Assembly: GCF_029265375.1 (NCBI RefSeq)
Contig: NZ_JAJUJJ010000019.1
Location: 1-58,278 of the forward strand
Length of the DNA stretch: 58,278 nucleotides
Direction: 5' to 3'
DNA from: Nesterenkonia sp.
Lineage (GTDB): Bacteria > Actinomycetota > Actinomycetes > Actinomycetales > Micrococcaceae
Both the position numbers and the translations under genes were made by a program. Below are positions 45,854 to 54,076 of the stretch, piece after piece. Numbering within the stretch: the first letter of the stretch is position 1; each line of letters opens with the position of its first letter. The notes under the pieces were generated by a model. That model saw only the letters and a program-made list of their open reading frames with translations. It did not search any database and had not been told where the DNA came from.

Positions 45854-46954
45854 GTGATCGGACAAGACTTCGTGCGCAGGGTCAATGACCGCTGTGAGGA
45901 CTTCCTGACCCAGCGCCGGGCGGAGGTCCGGGAGGTCTCTGAGGAGGCCGCGCCGCTGGCCGACGCCCTGCTCAGCCTGACTGCGGGAGGCAAGAAGCTT
46001 CGTCCGCTGCTGGGCTGGATCGGTTGGCGCAGCAGCAGCTCCTCCCGGGGCGCCGGGGAGGACGCAGCCGAGCTGCTCGGTGTGGCGCTGGAGCTCTTCC
46101 AAGCCGCCGCCCTGATCCACGACGACGTCATCGACCGCTCAGCCACTCGCCGGGGGCAGCCGAGCACCCATCGACGCTTTGAGCAGCTGCACGCCCGCCA
46201 GCACCTCGGCGGCGATGCCGCGCACTTCGGCACCACCGGAGCGATCCTCTCCGGCGATCTGGCCCTAGCCTGGGCCTCGGAGGCGTTCTCCGAAGCATTG
46301 ACCGCTGCAGAGCGGGCCGGCACCACTCCGGACAGTCAGGCCCGGGGCCTGTTCGGGCGGATGCATACCGAGGTGATCACCGGCCAGTACCTGGATGTGC
46401 TGGCCGAGGTCAGCCGGCCGGCCGAATCGGAGGAGGAGGCCGTGCGCAGAGCCCGCAATGTGCTGCGCTACAAGGCGGCCAAGTACTCCAGCGAGTATCC
46501 GGTGCTTCTGGGCTGCGCACTGGCCGGAGGCGGCACTCAGCTGTCTCAGCAGCTTGCCGCCGCAGCGCTGCCGCTGGGTGAGGCGTTTCAGCTGCGCGAT
46601 GACCTTCTGGGAGTCTTCGGCGATCCTGCCCAGACCGGAAAGCCGGTCGGTGACGATCTGCGCGAGGGAAAGCGCACCGAGCTGATCGCCTACGGCCTCT
46701 TCCGCGCTCCAGCGGACCAGTCTCAGCAGCTGGCGTCTCTGCTGGGCCGAGCCGACCTGACAGAGCAGCAGGTGGCCGCCGCACGGCGGATCCTCACCGA
46801 CTCGGGGGCGGTACGGGCGGTGGAAGAGTCGATCGCCCAGCTGCGCGAGTCCGGCATGGCGCAGATTCGTCAGCTCTCTGCGGCCGGGGTGGATCCGGAC
46901 GTGATCTCAGACTTCCATGAGATCGCCGAACGCCTGGTGAGCCGCACCACCTAG
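45854..46954 (+). CDS. polyprenyl (geranylgeranyl-type) diphosphate synthase
   Basis: A trans-isoprenyl diphosphate synthase of 366 residues, comparable to IdsA-type enzymes that extend allylic diphosphates with isopentenyl diphosphate. The first aspartate-rich motif DDVIDRS lies near residue 89 and the second, DDLLGVFGD, near 250. GGKKLRPLLGWIGW and KTGKPVGDDLREGKRT-like segments flank them. Chain length is not determined by the sequence seen. The start is GTG at 45854. It stands divergent to dinB and 58 bases upstream of a PknL-like kinase, the order seen around Rv2173-Rv2178c in mycobacteria. Confidence 0.9.
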   Translation: MIGQDFVRRVNDRCEDFLTQRRAEVREVSEEAAPLADALLSLTAGGKKLRPLLGWIGWRSSSSSRGAGEDAAELLGVALELFQAAALIHDDVIDRSATRRGQPSTHRRFEQLHARQHLGGDAAHFGTTGAILSGDLALAWASEAFSEALTAAERAGTTPDSQARGLFGRMHTEVITGQYLDVLAEVSRPAESEEEAVRRARNVLRYKAAKYSSEYPVLLGCALAGGGTQLSQQLAAAALPLGEAFQLRDDLLGVFGDPAQTGKPVGDDLREGKRTELIAYGLFRAPADQSQQLASLLGRADLTEQQVAAARRILTDSGAVRAVEESIAQLRESGMAQIRQLSAAGVDPDVISDFHEIAERLVSRTT

Positions 46955-47012
46955 GCCTGCCGGCTGCACGTCGCAGCGGCGGGCACGGCGGCGGCTTCGG
47001 TACCCTGATGCA

Positions 47013-48554
47013 ATGAGCACCGAGGAGAGCTGGATCGGCTCCGTGATCGATGGGCGCTACGCGATCGACAAGCGCGTGGCCCGCGGCGGCATGTCCACGG
47101 TGTATCTGGCCCGCGATCTTCGGCTGCACCGGGAGGTTGCGATCAAGGTTCTGTTCCCTCATCTGGCAGAGGACCGGAAGGTGGTGCAGCGCTTCGAGCA
47201 GGAGGCCCGGAACTCCGCGCTGATCTCCCACCCGAACGTGGTCCAGGTCCTCGACCAGGGTCAGACCCGCGAGACCGCCTATATGGTCATGGAGTACGTA
47301 CCCGGGGCCACCCTGCGCACCCTGCTGAAGCGCGGGCCGATGACCCCCCGGCTCACCTTGGCCTACGCCCAGGCCATTCTCTCCGGACTCAGCGCCGCCC
47401 ACCGGGCCGGTCTGGTGCACCGGGACATCAAGCCGGAGAATGTGCTGGTGTCTCCGGCAGGGCGGATCAAGCTGGCAGACTTCGGCCTGGCGCGGGCTGC
47501 CACTCACCATTCGGGGACCTCCACGCTGATGGGGACGGTGGCCTATATCTCCCCCGAGCTGCTCTCCGGGGAGGGCGCCGACGAGCGTGCCGACATCTAC
47601 GCGGTGGGGATCCTGCTCTATGAGATGCTCACCGGCGTCCAGCCCTATACCGGGGACTCTCCGGTGCGCGTGGCCTTCCAGCACGTCAACTCCACAGTGC
47701 CTGCCCCCTCGGCCTATGTGCCGGGCCTGGCGGAGCCGCTGGATGATCTGGTGCGTCAGGCCACCCGCACGGACCCGGATGAGCGGCCGAAGAACGCCGA
47801 TGAGCTGCTGGAGCTTCTGGAGACCACCCGCGCGCAGCTGACCGAGGAGCAGCTGGACTTCGACGGCGCGGCTGCCAAGCACCGCGGGCACCACCCGGAG
47901 GCTGCTCAGGAGGCCGATTCGGCCACGGCGGTCATGCCGGCCTCTGCGGCTGACCCTGCCGCGGACGCCGCTGCTGATGCCGACGGCGGCCCCACCGAGG
48001 CGATGCACCCGCAGGATCTGCCGGACGATGGGCAGGCTGCTGACTCTCACCCAGCAGGGGACGACGCCGAACCGGGCACGGAAGCCGGTGCAGCCGGCCC
48101 GGAGGAGACCGACCCAGATGCCACTGCGGCTCTGGGCGGGGAGGATTTCCCCACTGCCGACGACGGCGACTGGGAGGAGGACGTCACCACCGCGCTGGAT
48201 CAGACGGCCGCTTCCCCGCCGCGTCCGCGCGCACCGGAGACCCAGCAGTGGGCCACGCTCTCCGTGGAGGACCGGCAGACGGTGGCCGAAGTGCCGCTGC
48301 CTTCGCGGCTGAGCGTCCAGGATCCGGACACCGCCGTTCAGCCGGCGGCCTCAGCGCCGCAGCGCAGCTATGACCCGCGGGCGGACAAGCGTGAGCGCCA
48401 GCGTCCGCTGCATCAGCTGGCCACTCCGGCCCCTGCTCGCCAGGGCGTGGCCCTCGCGCTGGTGATGATTGTGCTGGCTGTGGTGATGCTGATCGCCTAC
48501 CAGCTGGGCATCAATGATGCGATCATCCCTGCGCTGGGCGACACTGCCGAATAG
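47013..48554 (+). CDS. pknL: PknL-like serine/threonine protein kinase
   Basis: A Hanks-type membrane kinase of 513 residues. The kinase domain (about residues 13-275) shows VARGGMSTVYLARD, VAIKVL (Lys near 45), HRDIKPENVLV near 136, DFGLARA near 156 and SPELLSGEGADERADIYAVG. A long acidic, Ala/Pro-rich linker (about 290-460) and one transmembrane helix (about 478-500) follow, with a very short external tail. There are no PASTA repeats, so ligand sensing differs from PknB. The position between a polyprenyl synthase and aroG matches M. tuberculosis pknL, and the symbol rests on that synteny. Confidence 0.85.
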   Translation: MSTEESWIGSVIDGRYAIDKRVARGGMSTVYLARDLRLHREVAIKVLFPHLAEDRKVVQRFEQEARNSALISHPNVVQVLDQGQTRETAYMVMEYVPGATLRTLLKRGPMTPRLTLAYAQAILSGLSAAHRAGLVHRDIKPENVLVSPAGRIKLADFGLARAATHHSGTSTLMGTVAYISPELLSGEGADERADIYAVGILLYEMLTGVQPYTGDSPVRVAFQHVNSTVPAPSAYVPGLAEPLDDLVRQATRTDPDERPKNADELLELLETTRAQLTEEQLDFDGAAAKHRGHHPEAAQEADSATAVMPASAADPAADAAADADGGPTEAMHPQDLPDDGQAADSHPAGDDAEPGTEAGAAGPEETDPDATAALGGEDFPTADDGDWEEDVTTALDQTAASPPRPRAPETQQWATLSVEDRQTVAEVPLPSRLSVQDPDTAVQPAASAPQRSYDPRADKRERQRPLHQLATPAPARQGVALALVMIVLAVVMLIAYQLGINDAIIPALGDTAE

Positions 48555-48593
48555 GTACTGCAGACAGCCCGCCCGGCGGCCTGATGCAGGGCA

Positions 48594-50000
48594 CTAGGTC
48601 ACCTGGGTGAGCGCCTCCGCCACCAGGAAGGCCATCTCCAGGGACTGCTTGTGATTCAGCCGCGGGTCCACCAGTGATTCGTAGCGGGCGTCGAAGGCCG
48701 ACTCGTCGATCACATCGGATCCGCCCAGGCATTCAGCCACGTCGTCTCCGGTCATCTCCACATGCAGGCCGCCCGGGTAGGTGCCCGCGGCACGGTGCAC
48801 TTCGAAGAAGCCGCGCACCTCGTCCATCACGTCGTCGAAGCGCCGGGTCTTGTACCCGTTCTTGGCGGTGATGGTGTTGCCGTGCATCGGGTCGGTCACC
48901 CACACCACCTGGGCGCCGGCGTCGCGCACCGCTTCGACCAGCGGGGGAAGCTTCTCACGCACATTGGCGGCTCCCATGCGGGAGATGAAGGTCAGCCGCC
49001 CCGGCTCGCGCTGCGGATCGAGCTTGTCGATCAGCGCCAGCGCCGTTTCCGGGGTGGTGGTGGGGCCCAGCTTCACTCCCAGCGGGTTGCGCACCCGGGA
49101 GAGGTAGTCCACGTGAGCGCCGTCGAGGTCTCTGGTGCGTTCGCCGATCCACACGAAGTGACCGCTGGTGACGTAGGGCTGTCCGGTGCGGGAGTCGATG
49201 CGGGTCAGAGCGCGCTCGTAGTCCAGCAGCAGCGCCTCGTGAGCGGCGTAGAACTCGGTGCGCTTCAGGCCGTCGAACTCCACTCCGCAGGCGTCCATGA
49301 ACCGTACGGCGCGGTCAATCTCGCCGGCGATCTGCTCGTATTTGGCATGGGCGGGGTTCTCCATGAAGCCCTTGTTCCACTGCTGTACTGCACGCAGGTC
49401 GGCGAATCCGCCCTCGGTGAAGGCGCGCACCAGGTTCAGCGTGGAGGCCGACTTGTGGTAGGCGGTCACCATCCGCTTCGGGTCCGGGATCCGGGACTCC
49501 TCGGTGAAGTCGAACCCGTTGACGATCTCGCCGCGGAAGCTGGGCAGGGTCACTCCGCCGCGGGTCTCAGTGTCGGAGCTGCGCGGCTTGGCGTACTGGC
49601 CGGCCATGCGGCCCATCTTCACCACTGGGAGCGAGGCCCCGTAGGTGAGCACCACGGCCATCTGCAGGATGGTCTTCACCCGAGCGCTGATCTTATCGGC
49701 GGTGACTCCGTCGAAGGTCTCTGCGCAGTCCCCGCCCTGCAGCAGGAACGCCTCGCCGGCGGCCACCTTGGCCAGCCGGGCCTTCAGCTTGTCCACCTCG
49801 CCGGCGAAGACCAGCGGCGGATTCGAGGACAGCTCCTGGTAGGCGGCGTCGAAGTCCGGGTGCGAGCGCCAGTCAGGCTGCTGCTTCAGCGGCAGGCTGC
49901 GCCACTGGTCCAGACCCGGATACTCAGCCGCGCCCGAGTGGAGGATCTCTCCGGGGGCCGGCAGCGGGGTCTCAGCACGGTGCTCGTCAGCGATAGTCAC
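48594..50000 (-). CDS. aroG: class II 3-deoxy-7-phosphoheptulonate (DAHP) synthase
   Basis: DAHP synthase condenses phosphoenolpyruvate and erythrose-4-phosphate, the first step of the shikimate pathway. The 468-residue length and the motifs FLLQGGDCAETF, GRMAGQYAKPRS, AHEALLLDYE, WIGERTR and VWVTDPMHGNT mark the plant-like class II enzyme typical of actinobacteria. The start is GTG at 49998-50000. It is convergent with the kinase gene (39 bases apart, no clear terminator). It feeds the same chorismate pool as trpE. Confidence 0.95.
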   Translation of the reverse strand: MTIADEHRAETPLPAPGEILHSGAAEYPGLDQWRSLPLKQQPDWRSHPDFDAAYQELSSNPPLVFAGEVDKLKARLAKVAAGEAFLLQGGDCAETFDGVTADKISARVKTILQMAVVLTYGASLPVVKMGRMAGQYAKPRSSDTETRGGVTLPSFRGEIVNGFDFTEESRIPDPKRMVTAYHKSASTLNLVRAFTEGGFADLRAVQQWNKGFMENPAHAKYEQIAGEIDRAVRFMDACGVEFDGLKRTEFYAAHEALLLDYERALTRIDSRTGQPYVTSGHFVWIGERTRDLDGAHVDYLSRVRNPLGVKLGPTTTPETALALIDKLDPQREPGRLTFISRMGAANVREKLPPLVEAVRDAGAQVVWVTDPMHGNTITAKNGYKTRRFDDVMDEVRGFFEVHRAAGTYPGGLHVEMTGDDVAECLGGSDVIDESAFDARYESLVDPRLNHKQSLEMAFLVAEALTQVT

Positions 50001-50072
50001 GTCATTAGCGTAAGCGTCCGGCCGACCGGCCGCCTAATGCGTTCCAGCGCCGTTCCAGATGCTGAGAGCCGG

Positions 50073-51905
50073 TCACTCCGTCCCGCCGGAGCGCGCCTCG
50101 GCAGCTTCGGCGTAGAGCTGGTCGACCACCTCGGCGTAGTCCTTCATCACATCGGCGCGCCGGATCTTCATCGAGGGGGTCAGGTGCCCGGACTCGATGG
50201 TGAAGTCCTCCTCCAGCAGCCGGAACTCGCGGATGGACTCGGCCCGGGAGACTGATTGATTGGCCTTGTCCACCACCGACTGGACGTGCTGGACGATCTC
50301 CGGGTGCTTGATCAGCTCAGCCATCGGAGTATCGGTGGGAATGCCCTTGCGCTCCAGCCACGCCGGCAGCGTCTCCGGATCCAGGGTGATCAGGGCGGCG
50401 ACGAACGGTCTGCCGTCGCCGACGACCACCACTTGGGAGACGATGGCGTCGGCCCGGATCTGGTCCTCCAGCTGAGCCGGGGAGACATTCTTGCCGGCAG
50501 CGGTGACCAGGATCTCCTTCTTCCGGCCGGTGATGGTGAGGAAGCCGTCCTCATCAAGAGTGCCGATGTCGCCGGTGCGGAACCAGCCGTCCTCGGTGAA
50601 GGTCTCCTCAGCCAGCTCAGGACGGTTGTGGTATCCGGTGAAGACGCACACGCCCTTTCCGAGCACTTCGCCGTCGTCGGCGATCTTCACCGCGCAGCCG
50701 GCAAGCGGCTGGCCCACGGTGCCGATCTTGGAGTTCTCCGGGGTGTTGACCGTCAGCGGCGCAGTGGTCTCGGTGAGGCCGTAGCCCTCCATGACGTGGA
50801 CGCCGATGCCGTTGAAGAAGTGGCCCAGTCGGCGGCCCAGCGGCGAGCCGCCGGAGACGGCGTTGGTGACCTGGCCGCCCATCCGCTCGCGCAGCTTGGA
50901 GTAGACCAGTTTGTCGAAGACTGCGTGCTTGAGCTTCAGCCCGAAGCCGACGGATCCGTCCTGCTTGGCGGCAGAGTAGTCGATCGCGGTCTGTGCGGCT
51001 TTGGCGAAGATTGCGCCCTTGCCGTCTGCCTCGGCCTTCATCATGGCGGCGTTGTAGATCTTCTCGAACACCCGCGGCACGGCCAGCAGGAAGGTCGGCT
51101 GGAACGTGCCCAGGTCGTCCACCAGCTGCTTGATGTCGGAGGTGTGGCCCACCCGGGCGCCGGAGGCTACGCAGAGCACTGAGATGAACCGGGCGAAGAC
51201 GTGAGCCAGCGGGATGAACAGCACAGTGGAGGAGTCGCGGTTGATCACTGTTCCCAGCGAGGCCATCGAATTGAGGCTGAGCTCGGCGAAGTTGCCGTGG
51301 GTCAGCTCGCAGCCCTTGGGGCGCCCGGTGGTGCCGGAGGTGTAGATGATGGTGGCCAGGTCCCTCAGGCCGGCGGCGCTGCGGCGGGACTCCACCTCGG
51401 CGTCGTCGATCTGTGCTCCTGCGCTGCGCAGCTCGTCGAGGTCCTCGCCCTCGATCTGCAGCAGATGCTCCACCACGTCCAGCTTCTCCTGGGCCACGGC
51501 CCGGTCCACAGCCTTGATGTGCGGCTCGGATTCGGCGAAGACGACCTTGACCTGGGAGTCCTCCACAATCCAGGCGATCTGGGAGGGCGAGGAGGTCTCA
51601 TAGATGGGCACCGTCACGGCTCCGGCGTACCAGATGGCGAAGTCCAGCAGCGTCCACTCGTAGCGGGTGGCGGCCATGATCGCGACCCGGTCGCCTGTCT
51701 CCACACCTTTGGCGATGAGGCCTTTGGCCAGAGCGACGACGTCGTCACGAAACTCGGATGCCGTCACGTCAGTCCAGGTTCCAGGGCTCAGCTGACGTCC
51801 GAACAGGGCGTTCTGCGGGTCCTGCTTGACCTGCCGCTCCAGCAGATCGGTGATGTTGAGATCGGGCTCAACCTCGACGGCGGCGGGGACAGCGTACTCC
51901 TTCAA
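50073..51905 (-). CDS. long-chain fatty-acid--CoA ligase (FadD15-like)
   Basis: An ANL-superfamily adenylating enzyme of 610 residues that activates long-chain fatty acids to acyl-CoA. The AMP-binding P-loop IIYTSGTTGRPKGCELTHGN, VMEGYGLTETTAPL, WFRTGDIGTLDEDGFL and the C-terminal GRKKEILVTAAGKNVSP motif (hinge and catalytic Lys region) are all intact. The start is TTG at 51903-51905, with GAGGAG nine bases upstream. The gene follows aroG in the same order as fadD15 behind aroG in other actinobacteria. Substrate length is not evident. Confidence 0.9.
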   Translation of the reverse strand: MKEYAVPAAVEVEPDLNITDLLERQVKQDPQNALFGRQLSPGTWTDVTASEFRDDVVALAKGLIAKGVETGDRVAIMAATRYEWTLLDFAIWYAGAVTVPIYETSSPSQIAWIVEDSQVKVVFAESEPHIKAVDRAVAQEKLDVVEHLLQIEGEDLDELRSAGAQIDDAEVESRRSAAGLRDLATIIYTSGTTGRPKGCELTHGNFAELSLNSMASLGTVINRDSSTVLFIPLAHVFARFISVLCVASGARVGHTSDIKQLVDDLGTFQPTFLLAVPRVFEKIYNAAMMKAEADGKGAIFAKAAQTAIDYSAAKQDGSVGFGLKLKHAVFDKLVYSKLRERMGGQVTNAVSGGSPLGRRLGHFFNGIGVHVMEGYGLTETTAPLTVNTPENSKIGTVGQPLAGCAVKIADDGEVLGKGVCVFTGYHNRPELAEETFTEDGWFRTGDIGTLDEDGFLTITGRKKEILVTAAGKNVSPAQLEDQIRADAIVSQVVVVGDGRPFVAALITLDPETLPAWLERKGIPTDTPMAELIKHPEIVQHVQSVVDKANQSVSRAESIREFRLLEEDFTIESGHLTPSMKIRRADVMKDYAEVVDQLYAEAAEARSGGTE

Positions 51906-52024
51906 AGGTCCAACTCCTCAGGTCGTCGTCGCGGGCGCCGGCGGCCCGGCGAGCCAGTCGCTTGTGGTTCAGTTCACACTATCCAGCGCCGCCAAAGGTT
52001 GTCCACCGAGCGTCCAGGGTCGGT

Positions 52025-52384
52025 TCAGACTTGTGCGCCGTCCCCAGCACCCCTGCGCTTGGAGGGCATCTGCAGGAAGAGGATGACGATGCCCAGCAGC
52101 ACCACTGCGATCAGCGCCGGTGTGGTCCAGCTGGGGAAGCTCACCGGCAGGAACGGGAAGATGATCAGCGCCAGGATGCCCAGCAGCACCAGCGCCGCCC
52201 CGATCACCACTGCGGGCTTGGCTCCGGCCAGCGGGTTCTTCGGGTTCGGTGGGCGGAAGTCGTCCTCCTCCGCCAGGGTATAGTCCCGGGGGCCGCGCTG
52301 ACCCAGGTTCTTGGGTATGGGGCGGCCTGGCTGAGGCTGGGAGGTTCTGCGGTAGCCGGCGCCGTCGTCGCGTCGTCTGCTCAT
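52025..52384 (-). CDS. small two-helix membrane protein of unknown function
   Basis: This 119-residue protein has a basic, disordered N-terminal half (Arg/Pro/Gln-rich, residues 1-55), followed by two transmembrane helices (about 57-78 and 86-106) and a short basic tail. No family is recognised. The ATG at 52382-52384 is divergent from the PlsC-type acyltransferase gene, with about 75 bases between the starts. The gap to the acyl-CoA ligase start is about 120 bases. It could be a membrane partner of the adjacent lipid genes, but this is only positional. Confidence 0.7.
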   Translation of the reverse strand: MSRRRDDGAGYRRTSQPQPGRPIPKNLGQRGPRDYTLAEEDDFRPPNPKNPLAGAKPAVVIGAALVLLGILALIIFPFLPVSFPSWTTPALIAVVLLGIVILFLQMPSKRRGAGDGAQV

Positions 52385-52460
52385 AACACCAGCTTAGCGG
52401 GCCGCTGTGGCCTACAGTAGTACCGGTTGTCCGCCCCATCAGAAGAGGGAGAAGCTGCAC

Positions 52461-53174
52461 GTGGCCTCGTCGTTGTTCTACAGCACCGCCAAACGGTTCG
52501 TGGTCGGGCCGGTGGTGAACACGGCTTTCCGCCCCTGGGTGAAAGGGCTGGACAATATTCCCCAGCAGGGCGCGGCCATCCTGGCCTCCAATCACCTGTC
52601 CTTCTCCGACTCTGTCTTCATCCCCGTGGTGGTGCCCCGTCAGGTGCGGTTCCTGGCGAAGAACGACTACTGGAAGGGCCGGGGGATCTCCGGGATGTGG
52701 AGCCGCTGGTTCTTCGACATCACCGGCCAGATCCCCATGGACCGCTCCGGCGGACGAGCTTCAGCGGACTCCCTCGACGCCGGGCTGCAGGCGCTGCGCG
52801 ACGGCCACCTGCTGGGGATCTACCCGGAGGGCACCCGCAGCCCGGACGGTCGGCTCCACCGCGGCAAGCTCGGAGTGGCGAAGCTGGCGCTGCGCGCCCA
52901 GGTGCCGGTGATTCCGATCGCGCTGATCGGCACCGATAAGGTCCAGCCGATCGACAAGATGGTGCCGCGGGTGCGCAGGGTGGGCATGATCATCGGCGAG
53001 CCGATGTCCTTCGACTCCTACTACGCCAATGCCGAGGACCGGTTCGCTCAGCGCGCGGTCACCGATGAGATCATGTCCCAGATCATGCGGCTCTCCGGGC
53101 AGGAGTACGTGGACACCTATGCCTCCGAGGCGAAGCGCCGGATGGCGCAGCAGGCTGAGCGCGAGCGCGGCTGA
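52461..53174 (+). CDS. PlsC-type 1-acyl-sn-glycerol-3-phosphate acyltransferase
   Basis: A 237-residue lysophosphatidate acyltransferase family protein with block I NHLSFSDSVF near residue 44 (catalytic His and Asp), a block III YPEGTRSPDG near 120 and VPVIPIALIGTDKV. A single N-terminal amphipathic or membrane segment precedes the first block. The start is GTG at 52461-52463, behind AGAGGGAG. An in-frame extension upstream to 52407 is not supported. It probably acylates lysophosphatidate in phospholipid synthesis, but related enzymes can use other acceptors. It is located beside a fatty-acyl-CoA ligase. Confidence 0.88.
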   Translation: MASSLFYSTAKRFVVGPVVNTAFRPWVKGLDNIPQQGAAILASNHLSFSDSVFIPVVVPRQVRFLAKNDYWKGRGISGMWSRWFFDITGQIPMDRSGGRASADSLDAGLQALRDGHLLGIYPEGTRSPDGRLHRGKLGVAKLALRAQVPVIPIALIGTDKVQPIDKMVPRVRRVGMIIGEPMSFDSYYANAEDRFAQRAVTDEIMSQIMRLSGQEYVDTYASEAKRRMAQQAERERG

Positions 53175-53430
53175 GCCGCCGAGAATCGCCCGAGAGGCGA
53201 TGCTCACCACTGGCGCCCAACGCCATCATGCGAGGACGCGAACTTAGTCGATGCTCGCCTCCGTGGGCTCGACGATCCGCCGAAGCGGGGCTTGTCCGCG
53301 TTCGTCATATGACCGACCCAGGGACAGCTCTGGCCCGAGAGCCAGTGGCTCCCACGGCGTCGACTGCTTAGGCACTCCGCGCGTCCACGTGTCCAAACTT
53401 TTCATGCGGCAACACTGCCCAAACCGGAAT

Positions 53431-53448
53431 AGTGTCACTAGTGATACT
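53431..53448 (+). promoter_or_regulatory. palindrome overlapping the -10 of hicA, candidate HicB operator
   Basis: AGTGTCACTAGTGATACT is an 18-bp palindrome with one mismatched pair. It contains GATACT, a good -10 element, whose expected start point (about 53454-53457) falls on or next to the hicA ATG at 53457. No ribosome site precedes that ATG. HicB antitoxins with a DNA-binding domain repress their own promoters, so this palindrome is a natural binding site. Confidence 0.55.
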
Positions 53449-53456
53449 GTTATTCC

Positions 53457-53714
53457 ATGGCGAGTGATGCCAAGATCGCTAAACTGCTGGCCGCGATGCG
53501 GCGGAATCCAGCCGGTGTGCGTTTTGCTGATCTCACGAAGGTGTGTGATCACTACTTCGGGGAACCGCGGCAGTCCGGAACCTCACACCGGGTTTACCGA
53601 ACCCCGTGGCGGGGTGATCCCCGTGTGAACATCCAGCCCACTAAGGACAAAGCCAAGCCGTACCAGGTCAGGCAAGTCCTGCAAGCGATCGAGAAGCTGA
53701 AGGAGGACTCGTGA
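53457..53714 (+). CDS. hicA: HicA-type mRNA interferase toxin
   Basis: This 85-residue protein resembles HicA toxins, which cleave mRNA through a double-stranded-RNA-binding-like fold. The segment SGTSHRVYRTPWRGDPRVNI contains the catalytic-type His (His44), and KAKPYQVRQVLQAIEKL forms the C-terminal helix, as in the family. The ATG at 53457 lacks a Shine-Dalgarno sequence and may be translated from a leaderless transcript. It overlaps hicB by 4 bases (GTGA). Toxin first, antitoxin second is the usual HicAB order. Confidence 0.88.
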   Translation: MASDAKIAKLLAAMRRNPAGVRFADLTKVCDHYFGEPRQSGTSHRVYRTPWRGDPRVNIQPTKDKAKPYQVRQVLQAIEKLKEDS

Positions 53715-54040
53715 GCAAAGCCGAACACTATACGTACCGTGTCAGCTGGTCCCCAGAGGATCAGGAGTATGTGGGCACCGTGGCTGAGATGCCCAGCCTG
53801 TCATGGCTGGATACCGACCAGGAAGCCGCTTTCCGTGGCATCCGGCAGTTGGTGGCCGATGTCCTTGTCGACATGCAGGAATCGGGGGAAACTCCTCCTG
53901 AGCCCATCGCAGAGCGCACCTTCTCCGGCAAGTTCCAAGTCAGGATTCCTCCTGAGCTGCACCGGCAACTGGCGTTGGAAGCAGCGGAGCAGAACGTCTC
54001 CCTGAACCGACTCGCTTCAAAGCGCCTCGTCGGAACCTAA
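53711..54040 (+). CDS. hicB: HicB-type antitoxin
   Basis: The partner antitoxin of HicA, 109 residues. The N-terminal HicB fold (YTYRVSWSPEDQEYVGTVAE, with LSWLDTDQEAAFRGIRQLV) would block the toxin. The C-terminal segment FSGKFQVRIPPELHRQLALE, followed by SLNRLASKRL, is a ribbon-helix-helix DNA-binding domain for autorepression. The start is GTG at 53711, overlapping hicA. The pair forms a complete toxin-antitoxin module, isolated between a lipid acyltransferase and an S41 peptidase, consistent with local acquisition. Confidence 0.9.
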   Translation: MSKAEHYTYRVSWSPEDQEYVGTVAEMPSLSWLDTDQEAAFRGIRQLVADVLVDMQESGETPPEPIAERTFSGKFQVRIPPELHRQLALEAAEQNVSLNRLASKRLVGT

Positions 54041-54076
54041 GACGAGGCTCCACCAGCAGAGTGTGCACGCTTGGAT

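Noticed and set aside
48555-48593. Terminator between pknL and aroG
   Set aside because: Only a weak, interrupted inverted repeat is seen in 39 bases, without a T-tract.
53251-53628. 125-codon frame before and across hicA
   Set aside because: Overlaps hicA in another frame and shows no family features; the 282-base gap looks non-coding apart from the hicA promoter.
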